64,000 nt of DNA from V1-33 sp964523105 (GCA_964523105.1 CAZFZN010000007.1:124001-188000); one strand, 5' to 3'. Shown: positions 53,055-63,053, counted from the stretch's first letter. Program-made: numbers and translations. Notes: generated by a model from the letters alone, not told the origin.

Positions 53055-56000
53055 CTACCAGCCGAGGCCCTTCTTCGTCAGTTCTTCGCGAATCCACGCC
53101 AGATCCCAGACCATGACGCGACTGGTGCCGCCGGTGAGGGCGAGCCGTTTGCCGTCGGGACTGAAGGCGAGGGAGGCGTCGAAGGGCGTCAGCGCGGAGT
53201 CCAGCGTGAACAGGGGCTCGCAGGTTTGGCCGTCGAGCAGCGTTACTTCCGTCGGTCCTGTGGTCACCGCGATCAGTCCGGCGGCGGCGCTCACGGCGGA
53301 ATGAGAGGGGATTTCCTGCACATTGCGCCGCGGCACCGGCGGAGCGGCGGCGCTCAGGTCCCCCGGCCGCGTGAAGGTGATTTCCTTTTCCGTGCCGGTG
53401 ATCAGAATGCGGCTGTCGGCGGAGAAGTTGAAATCGGCGCGTGCCGGAGTCTCCACATCACGCGCCGTTGGCGGATCCGTGCTCAGGTCGAAAAGGGTGC
53501 CGCCGGCGCCGGGGTAGCGCGCCACAGCGGCCCAGCGGCCGTCCGGCGACGCGGCGAGCTGATCCGGAAGTTGTGAGGGCACGAGAAACCGTCCGCGGCC
53601 CGACGGCGGGAGCAGCGCGACGCCGCCGCGGCGTTTCTCGTCGAATCTTCCGCTCACGGCGAGCGTGTCGCCACTCCACTTCAGGAACGAAGTGAATCCA
53701 TCCAGCACCTTCTCGCGCGGTCCGAACTTCACCGTGCCATCGTCCTGCAAGGTGACGGTGCGGCGCAGGAGCCCGTGAATGCCGCTGACATAAAGCGCGC
53801 CGTCTTTTGGATGAAACGCGCAGTTCCTCCACTCCATGGGATCCTCCGGAGTCTCTGCGGTGAACGGAATGCCGGTGGCGACATTCCAGACAATGACGCC
53901 GGCGGCGCCGGCGCAGGCGATGAGGTTTCCGTCAGGGTGCCACACGACATTGGCGAAGAGCCCGAGCGGCGTGTGCGGGGGAATGTTGTAAACCCGCAGG
54001 GCGGTGCGCACAGAGATCTCCGCCGCGTGAAATCCGGTCCGGTCCCAGCGGCGCAGCAGCAGTTCACCGCGTTCGCCGCTGATCATGATTTCCTCACCGC
54101 CCGCGGGGATGGCCATGATTTCCCGGCGCGTGGCGATGTCCCACAGGCGGGTGGTTCCGTCCCACGAGGTGCTGGCGACGATATTGCTGTCGTGCGGATG
54201 AAACGCGGTGCCGCGCACGCTGCGCTGATGCCCGCGCAGCCAGCCGATCTGGGCCAGGGAGGGGACTTCCCAAATGCGCAGGCGGTCTTCGCTGACGGCG
54301 GCGGCCACGTAGCGGCTGTCCGCGCTGATGCTGACTCCTTCGAGGCGGATGTCGGAGTCGATGATCTTTTCCCTGACCTTCTCGGCATCCTCCGGCGAGG
54401 GCATGCCGCCGGGTAGACCGGTGTAGATGCGCAGGCCGAGGTCCTTCACCGGTTTGCCCGTCTGTTCGTCCGGCGGCACCGGCAGGGCCGCGATCCAGCG
54501 GCCGTCCGGAGACAGATAAACGCCGCGCATCACCGGCGCGCCGGGCATCAAATTCACGGGCGCGCCCTCGCCGCATGGCCTCGCGAACAAGCCGCCGTTT
54601 CCTGAATGGATGATCCAGTTGCCATCGGCGCTGAAGGACGGACGCGCCATGCTTCCTGACGGAGGAGTTTCCCAAACTCTGCGCCGCTCCGCGGTGTTCC
54701 AGAGAGAGATGCGGCCTTCGTTGTGCAGCAGGGCGACGTGTTCGGCGCGCGGACTGACGTTCACCTCATGAATGTCAGCGCCGGTTTCAAGCACGGCGAT
54801 GACCCGCTGTCCGGCGCGTTCGCGCACCTCTGCCCTTCCGCCCCACCGTGCCGCCACCACACAAAAGGCGCCGTCCGGCGACCACATGACGCGGTGCCCT
54901 TCCGTGTGGAGGCTCAATGCCGGATCGATTTCCCCGGCATCCATCAGCGCCAGAGCGGAGGCCGCCTGCGTGCGCAGTTCCCGCCGGGGAGCCCCGGCCG
55001 CCAGGGCGCGCTGCACGGCATCCAGCGCTTTCGTCCGCGCCCCGGCCTGACGGCTCAGCCGCACGGCGCGCGCCTCCGCGACGAGCGAGTCGCCCAGCAG
55101 TTTTCGGGTCTGCGCCTCGGCCTGCGTGGCTTTCTGCTCCGCTGCGGCGATTTGATTGCCGCGGTGTCGTTCGTAAAACCACGCGCCGCCCGCGGCCGCG
55201 ATGCCCAGCGCGGAGAAAGCGAGGACCTGCAGCGTGCGCTTCAAGCGCGTCTCCATGCGGCGCAGATAGCGCAGGGATTTCCCCGCCTTCAGCAGCGCGA
55301 GATCAGCCAGCATTTCATCCGTGTCGGCATAGCGGCGCTCCGGATTGGACTCCGCCGCGCGCAGCACGATCTCCATGAACTCGAACGCCGCGCGCGAATC
55401 CGATCCGCCGCTCCACGACCCGGGAACGTCAGGAAAATCCATGCGGTCCTGTCCGGTCACACACTCATAGAGCACCTTGCCGAGGCTGAAAACATCGCTG
55501 CGCGGCTGCCCCGTGCCTTCCGGCGCATAATACCCCTCCGTACCCACCATGCTGCGCGAATCGCTCAGCCGCGCCACCAGGCCCACGTCAGCCAGCTTTG
55601 TCAGGCCGTCCACGAAGATGATATTCGACGGCTTCACATCGCGGTGCACCAGGCCGGTTTTGTGCAGATGCCCGAGAGCGCTCGCCAGCGTGATTCCGAT
55701 TTCGATGCACTCCTCCACGGGCAGCATTTTGCGCCGCTGCAGTTCGCCGCGCAGCGTCCGCGGCACGTATTCGCCGTCGCCGGCGGCGGCGTTGTCCGCC
55801 AGTTCCATCACATAATAAAAACACGATGCCTCCGCATCCCGGCCCACATGGAGCACCTGCACGAGTCCGGGGTGTGTGCGGGACACCGGCTCATAGCGTT
55901 GTATGCCCTCGAACTCCCGCTCGAATGGCCGCGCCGAATCAAAATCGTGACGCCGCACCACCTTCACCGCCCGCGGCGTGCCCATGACATTCCGCGCCTC

Positions 56001-56111
56001 CCACACTTCGCCGTAGCTGCCGCGCCCAATGACGCGAAGCAGCGTGTGGTCCGGCACGGCCACTGCCATGCGCAGTTCCTCCCCGCGAACGATTTCGGTC
56101 GGCGCGCTCAT
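53055..56111 (-). CDS. Transmembrane Ser/Thr protein kinase with WD40 repeats (DVG variant)
   Basis: An 1018-residue kinase-propeller fusion. The kinase has the glycine loop IGRGSYGEVWEA, Lys50 in AVKVV, Asp158 in HRDVKPSN, and YYAPEG. The metal-binding motif reads DVG (Asp175) instead of DFG. A membrane helix at about 294-313 (LQVLAFSALGIAAAGGAW) separates it from a coiled Ala/Arg segment and WD40 blades (IWEVPSLAQIGWLRGHQRS). The ATG at 56111 excludes a Pro-rich upstream extension; a start at 56069 is also possible. Catalytic Lys and Asp are kept, so activity is likely. It is only distantly similar to the first kinase (14409-18098), including in the kinase domain. Confidence 0.9.
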   Translation of the reverse strand: MSAPTEIVRGEELRMAVAVPDHTLLRVIGRGSYGEVWEARNVMGTPRAVKVVRRHDFDSARPFEREFEGIQRYEPVSRTHPGLVQVLHVGRDAEASCFYYVMELADNAAAGDGEYVPRTLRGELQRRKMLPVEECIEIGITLASALGHLHKTGLVHRDVKPSNIIFVDGLTKLADVGLVARLSDSRSMVGTEGYYAPEGTGQPRSDVFSLGKVLYECVTGQDRMDFPDVPGSWSGGSDSRAAFEFMEIVLRAAESNPERRYADTDEMLADLALLKAGKSLRYLRRMETRLKRTLQVLAFSALGIAAAGGAWFYERHRGNQIAAAEQKATQAEAQTRKLLGDSLVAEARAVRLSRQAGARTKALDAVQRALAAGAPRRELRTQAASALALMDAGEIDPALSLHTEGHRVMWSPDGAFCVVAARWGGRAEVRERAGQRVIAVLETGADIHEVNVSPRAEHVALLHNEGRISLWNTAERRRVWETPPSGSMARPSFSADGNWIIHSGNGGLFARPCGEGAPVNLMPGAPVMRGVYLSPDGRWIAALPVPPDEQTGKPVKDLGLRIYTGLPGGMPSPEDAEKVREKIIDSDIRLEGVSISADSRYVAAAVSEDRLRIWEVPSLAQIGWLRGHQRSVRGTAFHPHDSNIVASTSWDGTTRLWDIATRREIMAIPAGGEEIMISGERGELLLRRWDRTGFHAAEISVRTALRVYNIPPHTPLGLFANVVWHPDGNLIACAGAAGVIVWNVATGIPFTAETPEDPMEWRNCAFHPKDGALYVSGIHGLLRRTVTLQDDGTVKFGPREKVLDGFTSFLKWSGDTLAVSGRFDEKRRGGVALLPPSGRGRFLVPSQLPDQLAASPDGRWAAVARYPGAGGTLFDLSTDPPTARDVETPARADFNFSADSRILITGTEKEITFTRPGDLSAAAPPVPRRNVQEIPSHSAVSAAAGLIAVTTGPTEVTLLDGQTCEPLFTLDSALTPFDASLAFSPDGKRLALTGGTSRVMVWDLAWIREELTKKGLGW

Positions 56112-56368
56112 CTTATTGACACCGGCGGGGCACACGCCGCGGTTTTCCCGCCCGGACGCGGCCGGCTGCAGTGGAGAAGGGAGCACAGGAGTACATGGCA
56201 GGAGAATTCTTCAGCTTATTCGCACGGAACTCCCGGGTCTTGCTGAAAATGTAAAGAATTCCTCCGGCTCCGCGACCGCCGGCCTGCGCCGCGGTTCAAT
56301 TTTCCGGATCCTGTGTAACATGGCCCGCGCAATCCCCAAGAAGAAGCCGCTCCCGGCCTCTCTCCGGG

Positions 56369-59300
56369 ATGAGACCCGCCATGACATTCCGCTGCCCTGC
56401 TCTGTTCGTCCTCGCCTGCTCCGCTGTCTGCCTGCGGGCGCAGGTGACGACTGCCGGCTTTGCCAACGCGCCGCGCAGCGAGGCTCCCGGCACCCTGTTG
56501 AGTCACCCGGTGACCAATGGCTCCGAGCCGATCGGGCGCACGACCTCCATCAATTACCTCAATGGCTGGATCATCGTCGGCGGCGAATCGCCGGGATCGC
56601 GGCCCGGGTCGGATTTGAGAGTGCGCGTCTATGACATTGCGGACCCGGCGAATCCGGTGCGGCGGTTTCCCTCCGACTTCGAGCTGAGCTATGCGAACGA
56701 TTCGTGGATTCAGAACAACTACGGCTGGAATGCGCACGGGACGGCGCAGTGGGGGAATCTGCTGCTGCCCGATCCGCTGCGCGTGAGCACGTTCGGCGGA
56801 CCGGTCGAGCGCGGCGGTTCCAATGGCGTGCCGATGCTTTCCGAGCTGCCGCTGTGGTACAACCGCAGCAGTCAGGCGGGCCCGTGGAGCGCCACGCTGC
56901 TGTGGTACGACACGGACGATGCGCCTGTCGAGATCGCGAAAGTCGGCATCGGGCCGAACGGGCTCGCGCAGCGCCGCGTGCTGGCGACGCTGGACCACAC
57001 CGGTCAGTTTGGCGGCGGCGACTGGCATCCCATGTTCTTCGGCGATTTGCTGATCATGGCGCGCAGCGGCGGTGCGGGGAATGACGGCGTGGTGGTCTAT
57101 CGCCTGACATATCAGAATTTCGAGGACGGCAACGCCGCGAACGACGCGGTGACGGCACAGTTCGCCGGGGCGCTGCAGGGCGGGTTTCACGGCTACTGGC
57201 CGAATTTGTTCAGCGACGGCACGGGGCTCTACGTTATCGGCTCGACCACGGATATCCTCATGGCCGCGGAGATCACCGAAGCCGCGCATCCCTCCGGCAC
57301 CGGCGAGGTGCGGACGGCAGCCACGCTGACGGTGCCGCAGTTCAGCAATGCCTCGTATCCGGTCTATCAGGATCAGTTCGGATTCATTCATAACCGCAAG
57401 GTGGACATGACGCGCTTTCTCGCGGGCGACGCCCATCCGGTCGTGCTGACCCTGAACGAAGTGAATCCGCCGCGTCCGCCCGGAGCGCCCGCGCTGCCTC
57501 CCGGTGCGCTCGCCGGCGTGAACACCTCGCAGATGTCTCTTCCCCTGGGCAATCTCTGGCTCACCGGCGGCTATCCGATTCCGAATTTCAATCAGGGCAT
57601 GGGCGTGTGGGTGCATCAGCAGGCGCCGGACACAAACGCGCCGCGCGTTGCCTATCATATCCCGCAGGCAGGCCGCACCAACTACCCGCGCCACGCCCCG
57701 CTGAGTTTTTTGCTTCACGAACACCCGCGCAACGGCGGGCCGCGCAACGGCGTGGACTTCACCGTGCGCCCGGTCGGCGCGAATGACACGCCCGGCACCG
57801 CGGTGAGCGGCATGTTGCTCCATGATTTCTCCGGCAACCTGACGTTTACGCCCGACACGGGCCTCGCGGCGGATACGACCTACCAGGTGGACTTCCATTC
57901 CGATCCCGCGACGGAGACCGGTTTCCGCGACGCGGCGGGCAATTACATCGAGCCGTATTCGTTCCGCTTCTCCACCGGCGGCGGCCTGAATGCGGTGGCG
58001 CCGCCGGTGATTTCATCATTTACGGCGACGAATTACCAGCCTGCACCCGGGCAGCAGATTACGGTGACTGCCGCAGCGAGCGGCGGCAGCGCGCTGGAGT
58101 ATCGCTTCAACTTTGACGGCACGTGGACAGGGTGGAGCGCGGCGGCGGGTGCGGCGCATAGTTACACCACGACGGGCCGTCCGCGTGTGCTGGTGCAGGT
58201 GCGCGATGCGGCGGGAAATGTGGTTACGGATTCGCTGCGCGTGCTCGTCATCACGCCGCCCGCCGGTCCGCGGCCGACGCAGAGCGGCCCCCTGGCCATC
58301 GGAGACGATGCAGGTGTGCGCCGGGTGTGGAGCGTGAATCCTGACGCAAACACCGTGACGGTGCTCAACGCCGGCTCCGGCGCGAAAGAGGCGGAGATTC
58401 CCGTCGGCGTGAACCCGCGCAGCATCGCCCGCGATGCGAACGGCCGCTACTGGGTGACGTGTCACCGCAGCGATGAAATCCGCCTCTTCAACCCGGATGG
58501 ATCGCCGTTTCAGACCATCGCGCTCCCTTACGGCTCCGCACCGTTCGGCATCGCACCGTCACCGGACGGCATGCTGCTTTATGTGACGATGTACGGCTCC
58601 GCGCGCCTCCACCGCTACAGCGCGGCAAATCCAGGTGCCGCGCCGCTGACGCAGACGACTTTCCCCACGCCGCGCGCTCTCGCCGTCAGCGGTGACGGCT
58701 CGCGGGTGCTGGTGACACGGTTCATTTCGCCGGACCTGCACGCGGAGATTGGAGAGTTCAGCGCCTCCCTGGCGAATGTGCGCACGATGACGCTCAGCTC
58801 GGCCAACACCATCGACGGCGGGGACCGGGCGGCGGGTGTGCCGAATTACCTCGCGGGCATCGCCCTCTCGCCGGACGGCACGCGCGCCGCCATCGTTTCC
58901 AAGCAGGACAATGTGCTGCGCGGAACCCTCTACGGCGCTGGCAACCACACCCACGAGACCACGGTGCGCGCCGTCATTTCCTTTCTCGACCTGACACAAA
59001 ATGCGGAGATCCCGCATTCGCGCCGCGACTTCGACAACAGTGACAGCCCGGCCGCGGTCACTTACACGCCGCCGGGCGACACCCTGCTCATCGCACACCA
59101 GGGGAACAACCGCATCGTTGGCATCGATGCCCTGAGCCTGGCGCCGCTCACCACGCAGATCACCACCGGCAGCACGGAGACCTCACCCGCGGTCATCACA
59201 CTGCAGGCCGGCACCGGTCCCGCGCCGCAGGGAGTGCTGGTGGATGCGCCGTCGGGGAGGCTGTTCTCCCATGATTTCATGGGCCGCACGGTCACGGTGC

Positions 59301-60907
59301 GCGATGCCTCGCCGCTGCTCCTGGAGAACCGCACGACCCTGCCGCTCATCGCGACGACGGACTGCGTGGAGTCTGAACTCCTCACTCCCGGCGTGCTCGC
59401 GGGGAAGCGCATCTTCTACAACGCCGCGGACCCGCGCATGAGCGCTGACAGTTATTTATCCTGCGCCAGCTGCCACCTCGACGGCGGACACGACGGGCGC
59501 GTGTGGGATTTTACCGGGCGCGGTGAGGGCCTGCGCCGCACGACCGATCTCCGGGGCCGCGGCGGCATGAGCCACGGGGCGGTGCACTGGAGCGGGAACT
59601 TCGATGAAATTCAGGACTTCGAGCATGACATTCGCGCGGCCTTCGGCGGGACCGGGTTGCTCAGCCTGACGCCGGAGCAGTTCGCGGCGCAGCACCCGGA
59701 CCCGGCCAGCACCAAGGCGGGGCTGAGCGCAGACCTCGATGCCCTCGCGGCCTACGTCACTTCGCTGGGTCCGGAGCATACTCCCCGCAGTCCGCACCGG
59801 AATCCCGACGGCACCCTGACAACTGCGGCGGTCCGCGGCCAGACGGTTTTTCAATCCCTGAACTGTGCGTCCTGTCATCGCGGCACTCCGCTCACGAGCA
59901 GCCTGCCGGCGGAAGTGGGAACACAGTCGCGTCTCAGCGGTCTCCGCCTCGGGGCGCCGCTTCCCGGCATTGACGTGCCGACGCTTCACGGATTGCACAG
60001 CTCCCGGATTTTCCTCCACCACGGGCAGGCGGCCAGCCTCCCGGAGGTCTTCAGTTATGCCGGAGGAGCCTTCCTCGGGCCGCGCGATGCGCAGCTGCTC
60101 ACCACCGTCGATCCGGGGGCCGCAGGAATTGCCGTGGAGGAATCCTGGCAGGGCGGCGGCGGCTTCCTCCGCGGCGTATTCACCGGCGAGTATCTTTACC
60201 TGCGAAATGAAGCCGGTGCCGCCACTCCGCCGGCGGTGCGGTTCAACGGCGTGCACGGAGGCCCCGGCGGCCCGGCGCGGCTGACCATTCGTTATGCCCG
60301 GCAGTACAACGGAGGCACCGCCCTGCTGCGCATCAATGGCGTGGAACAGACCATCACGGTGCTGCGGCAGTTTCCTGACAACAGCTGGCAGCTCAGCGGG
60401 TGGCGCGGACTCAGCGTGGATACGGTGCTCAACGCCGGATCCTCGAACACGGTCGAGATCGCCCGCGGCAACGGCGATCTCATGATCAACGCGATCATCG
60501 TCAGCAATGCCTCCAGTCTTGCCGCTGCCGCGCCGCACCGGATGGTGTCCGGATTGTCCGAAGGAGACCGCAATGACCTGCTCGCATGGCTGGGCCAGCA
60601 GGACGGACGTGATGCCGGCGGTAATCTGCTGCCTCGACCCGTCGATCCGGCTTCAATCGGGAACGGACCGGCGGCCATCGCTTTCGCCGTGCCGGGGGCG
60701 CTAACCTTCGCGGCTCCTGCGCTGGAAAATTCGCCCGGATGGCGCGTCAGCCTGGAGTCTTCTTCCAATCTGGAGCAGTGGAGTTCCGTTCCCGCAGCGC
60801 CTCTGACAGAGCCGATGGATGCCGGCTGGGTGCGGTATCAGTTTGAATTGCCGCCCGCCGCCGCAGACCAGCGCCTGTTTTTCCGCGGGCGGCTGACAAA
60901 CCGCTGA
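56369..60907 (+). CDS. Exported YVTN-propeller / di-heme cytochrome c fusion protein
   Basis: A 1512-residue secreted protein; a signal peptide (CPALFVLACSAVCLRAQ) follows the ATG at 56369 or 56381. The first 420 residues form a propeller-like region with Ig-like (SbsA type, about 430-530) and PKD-like (545-625) domains after it. A YVTN/NHL-type propeller spans about 640-1000 (IALPYGSAPFGIAPSPDG). Two c-type heme sites, CASCH at 1032-1036 and at 1166-1170, with RGRGGMSHGAVHWSGNF between, resemble MauG/cytochrome c peroxidase-like di-heme domains. A CBM6/35-like carbohydrate-binding domain (about 1290-1390) and the shared terminal module end it. A surface redox function is inferred. It is divergent from the DVG kinase. 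Confidence 0.82.
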   Translation: MRPAMTFRCPALFVLACSAVCLRAQVTTAGFANAPRSEAPGTLLSHPVTNGSEPIGRTTSINYLNGWIIVGGESPGSRPGSDLRVRVYDIADPANPVRRFPSDFELSYANDSWIQNNYGWNAHGTAQWGNLLLPDPLRVSTFGGPVERGGSNGVPMLSELPLWYNRSSQAGPWSATLLWYDTDDAPVEIAKVGIGPNGLAQRRVLATLDHTGQFGGGDWHPMFFGDLLIMARSGGAGNDGVVVYRLTYQNFEDGNAANDAVTAQFAGALQGGFHGYWPNLFSDGTGLYVIGSTTDILMAAEITEAAHPSGTGEVRTAATLTVPQFSNASYPVYQDQFGFIHNRKVDMTRFLAGDAHPVVLTLNEVNPPRPPGAPALPPGALAGVNTSQMSLPLGNLWLTGGYPIPNFNQGMGVWVHQQAPDTNAPRVAYHIPQAGRTNYPRHAPLSFLLHEHPRNGGPRNGVDFTVRPVGANDTPGTAVSGMLLHDFSGNLTFTPDTGLAADTTYQVDFHSDPATETGFRDAAGNYIEPYSFRFSTGGGLNAVAPPVISSFTATNYQPAPGQQITVTAAASGGSALEYRFNFDGTWTGWSAAAGAAHSYTTTGRPRVLVQVRDAAGNVVTDSLRVLVITPPAGPRPTQSGPLAIGDDAGVRRVWSVNPDANTVTVLNAGSGAKEAEIPVGVNPRSIARDANGRYWVTCHRSDEIRLFNPDGSPFQTIALPYGSAPFGIAPSPDGMLLYVTMYGSARLHRYSAANPGAAPLTQTTFPTPRALAVSGDGSRVLVTRFISPDLHAEIGEFSASLANVRTMTLSSANTIDGGDRAAGVPNYLAGIALSPDGTRAAIVSKQDNVLRGTLYGAGNHTHETTVRAVISFLDLTQNAEIPHSRRDFDNSDSPAAVTYTPPGDTLLIAHQGNNRIVGIDALSLAPLTTQITTGSTETSPAVITLQAGTGPAPQGVLVDAPSGRLFSHDFMGRTVTVRDASPLLLENRTTLPLIATTDCVESELLTPGVLAGKRIFYNAADPRMSADSYLSCASCHLDGGHDGRVWDFTGRGEGLRRTTDLRGRGGMSHGAVHWSGNFDEIQDFEHDIRAAFGGTGLLSLTPEQFAAQHPDPASTKAGLSADLDALAAYVTSLGPEHTPRSPHRNPDGTLTTAAVRGQTVFQSLNCASCHRGTPLTSSLPAEVGTQSRLSGLRLGAPLPGIDVPTLHGLHSSRIFLHHGQAASLPEVFSYAGGAFLGPRDAQLLTTVDPGAAGIAVEESWQGGGGFLRGVFTGEYLYLRNEAGAATPPAVRFNGVHGGPGGPARLTIRYARQYNGGTALLRINGVEQTITVLRQFPDNSWQLSGWRGLSVDTVLNAGSSNTVEIARGNGDLMINAIIVSNASSLAAAAPHRMVSGLSEGDRNDLLAWLGQQDGRDAGGNLLPRPVDPASIGNGPAAIAFAVPGALTFAAPALENSPGWRVSLESSSNLEQWSSVPAAPLTEPMDAGWVRYQFELPPAAADQRLFFRGRLTNR

Positions 60908-61013
60908 TGCCGGAATGGCAGCGACGGCTGGTCCTGCCGCATCCCGGCCGGGTGATCCGTGATTGCAGCGGCACCGTTCGACGTCTTGCTGGCGGGCAAA
61001 GTTTCACCTCCCC

Positions 61014-62213
61014 GTGACCCCCGCCCTGACATGGCTTTACAGTGTGCAGCAGTTCGGCATCAAGCCGGGACTGGAGAACACCCGGCGGCTGCTGCGGGAA
61101 CTGGGCCTGCCAGGAAGCAGACAGCGGTTCCTGCATGTCGCGGGCACCAACGGCAAGGGCTCCACGTGTGCCTTCATGGAAAGCATTCTGCGCGAGGCCG
61201 GCGAGCGAACCGGATTGTTCACTTCACCGCACCTGGTGAGCTTCGGTGAACGGATGCGCTGCGGCGGGCGGATGATCGATCCTGACGAAGTGGAGAGCGG
61301 TATCGAGGCGCTGCGGAGTGTCGTGCGCGGATGGGAACCGCATCCGACTTTCTTTGAATTGACGCTGGCGCTGGCGCTGGACTGGATGGACCGCGCGGGT
61401 GCCGAGGTGATCGTGCTGGAGACGGGCATGGGCGGCCGGCTTGATGCCACCAACGCCCTGACGCCTCTTGTGAGTGTGATCACGCCCGTCGCCATGGACC
61501 ATCAGCAGTGCCTGGGGGACACTCTGGAAAAAATCGCCGCGGAGAAGGCGGGCATCATCAAACCCGGAGTTCCCGTGGTGAGCGCGCCGCAGCAGCCTGC
61601 GGCCAAAACCGTGATCCGCGATGCCGCCCGCCGCGCCGGTTCCAGCCTGACAATGGTCACAGACCCGTGGCCGGATCCGCTGCCGTTGCCGGGAGAGCAT
61701 CAGCGCTGGAATGCCGCGCTGGCCGTGGCCGCCGTGCGCTCGGCCGGCTTTGAAGTGCCACAAGAGACGGTGGCCCGCGGTCTCGCCTCCACCGTGTGGC
61801 CGGGGCGGTTTCAGTTGTTGGACGAAGGCCGCATCGTGCTCGACGGGGCGCACAATCCGCACGGGACGGCGGCGGTGGTGGAAGCATGGCAAAGCCGGTT
61901 TTCGGGAGAGAAAGCGACCGTGATTTTCGGAGCCGTGGCGGCGAAGGACTTCGCCGCGTCCCTCCGGCTGCTCGGCCTGGTTGCCGCCCGTTTCTTGTTC
62001 GTGACCCTGCAGAGTCCCCGCGCGGTGCCGGCAATGGAATTGGCCGCCTCAGCCCCTGCCGGAGTAGAATCTGAAGTTTGCACAGGCGCCCGCGAGGCCC
62101 TCGCCGCCGCAGCCGCGTTTCCGGAGCGCCTTCTCGTCTGCGGCTCCCTCTTTCTTTGCGGGGAAGTGCTGGAACTCAAGGGCTGGGGAACGTTTGAATC
62201 GAGCCTCCAGTAG
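61014..62213 (+). CDS. folC: Bifunctional dihydrofolate / folylpolyglutamate synthase
   Basis: A 399-residue Mur-ligase-family enzyme that adds glutamate to dihydropteroate or folates using ATP. The P-loop HVAGTNGKGSTCAFMESIL, the FTSPHLVSFGERM loop, TGMGGRLDATNAL, ITPVAMDHQQCLGDT and LDGAHNPHGTAAV are all classic FolC signatures. The GTG at 61014 was chosen because it gives MTPALTWLYSVQQFGIKPGLENTRRLL-type N-terminal alignment to FolC (written here as overlapping segments TWLYSVQQFGIKPG and LENTRRLL). Longer starts add unrelated residues. No accD partner is present. The next start is 181 bases away. Confidence 0.93.
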   Translation: MTPALTWLYSVQQFGIKPGLENTRRLLRELGLPGSRQRFLHVAGTNGKGSTCAFMESILREAGERTGLFTSPHLVSFGERMRCGGRMIDPDEVESGIEALRSVVRGWEPHPTFFELTLALALDWMDRAGAEVIVLETGMGGRLDATNALTPLVSVITPVAMDHQQCLGDTLEKIAAEKAGIIKPGVPVVSAPQQPAAKTVIRDAARRAGSSLTMVTDPWPDPLPLPGEHQRWNAALAVAAVRSAGFEVPQETVARGLASTVWPGRFQLLDEGRIVLDGAHNPHGTAAVVEAWQSRFSGEKATVIFGAVAAKDFAASLRLLGLVAARFLFVTLQSPRAVPAMELAASAPAGVESEVCTGAREALAAAAAFPERLLVCGSLFLCGEVLELKGWGTFESSLQ

Positions 62214-62273
62214 AGCACGGCGGAACGGCATGCTCCGGCGCTTACCACCTCCCGGAAGCTCCGGGTTTTTCCA

Positions 62274-62377
62274 TTTGCAATGAGACAGGATGTTCTGTAA
62301 TTATTAGAAATCATTAGCTCCATCAGAATTTCCCTCGTCTAGATTTTGACTCGAATTATTCATCGCAACCATATTAT
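62274..62377 (+). promoter_or_regulatory. Upstream region of barrel gene 1, related to that of barrel gene 2
   Basis: The stretch 62274-62313 (TTTGCAA ... GTTCTG.AA.TATTAGAAATCA) matches 63124-63163 without gaps at about 29 of 40 positions, concentrated at both ends. Downstream, TTTTGACTCGA (62345-62355) resembles TTTTGACATTCGA near the second gene. TTGACT (62346-62351) with TATTAT (62372-62377) could be a weak promoter with a long spacer. Confidence 0.4.
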
Positions 62378-62393
62378 CCAATCCTACCGAACA

Positions 62394-63053
62394 ATGAAGA
62401 AACTCACTGCCTCTGCCATGCTGGCCAGCGTCCTGACCGTGACCGCCGGTGTCCAGCCTGCTCCCGCCCCTATTGTCGTCAAAGCGCCCGACCCCTGTGC
62501 CGGACCGATCAGTTACAACAATGTTGAACTTCTCTATGCCTATACCGACTACGATCTGGGATCAGACAGCGGTGATGGAGTTATCCTTCGGGCTGAATAT
62601 TCGGACTGGGATAATTTCTACATCGCCGGCGGTGCCTCCTACCACGAGGCGGATGACATCGATTTCTGGTCGTTGTCAGCCGGAGTCGGCGGCTACGTCC
62701 CGCTGACGCAGAATGTTCATATTGTCGGCGAGGCCGGTGTGCTGTGGACTACGTGGGATGGAGAGGATTATTGGGTGCCGGACGGCAGCAGTGACCCGAA
62801 CGGCGGTTTCTGGGCCGACGGGGAGGAAGACGAATTCGGCTGGTATGTGCGCCCGCACCTGCGCGCGAAGTGGGGCTGCTTTGAAGCCCATGCCGGCGCT
62901 CTCTACAGCGACTACGGCGGCGACTTCGAGGACGAATGGGCCGGATTCGTGGACCTCTTCTACCAGGTGGCCCCCAACTGGGACATCACCGCCGGAGTCA
63001 CCTTTGGCGAAGACGCCACCATGGTGACCGCAGGTGCCCGTTATCGCTACTAA
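62394..63053 (+). CDS. Outer-membrane beta-barrel protein, paralogue 1
   Basis: A 219-residue exported protein with a signal peptide (KKLTASAMLASVLTVTAGVQ), then a Cys-containing CAGPISYNNVELLYAYTDYD start and alternating beta strands, ending in AGARYRY with the C-terminal aromatic residue expected for outer-membrane barrels. It is rich in Asp, Glu, Gly, Tyr and Trp, so it is acidic. It is similar along its whole length to the next protein (shared ISYxNVELLYAxTD, WYVRPHLRAKWGC, GARYR-aromatic). An intrinsic terminator follows, so the two are probably separate transcripts. The function is not known; a small surface barrel fits best. Confidence 0.8.
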   Translation: MKKLTASAMLASVLTVTAGVQPAPAPIVVKAPDPCAGPISYNNVELLYAYTDYDLGSDSGDGVILRAEYSDWDNFYIAGGASYHEADDIDFWSLSAGVGGYVPLTQNVHIVGEAGVLWTTWDGEDYWVPDGSSDPNGGFWADGEEDEFGWYVRPHLRAKWGCFEAHAGALYSDYGGDFEDEWAGFVDLFYQVAPNWDITAGVTFGEDATMVTAGARYRY

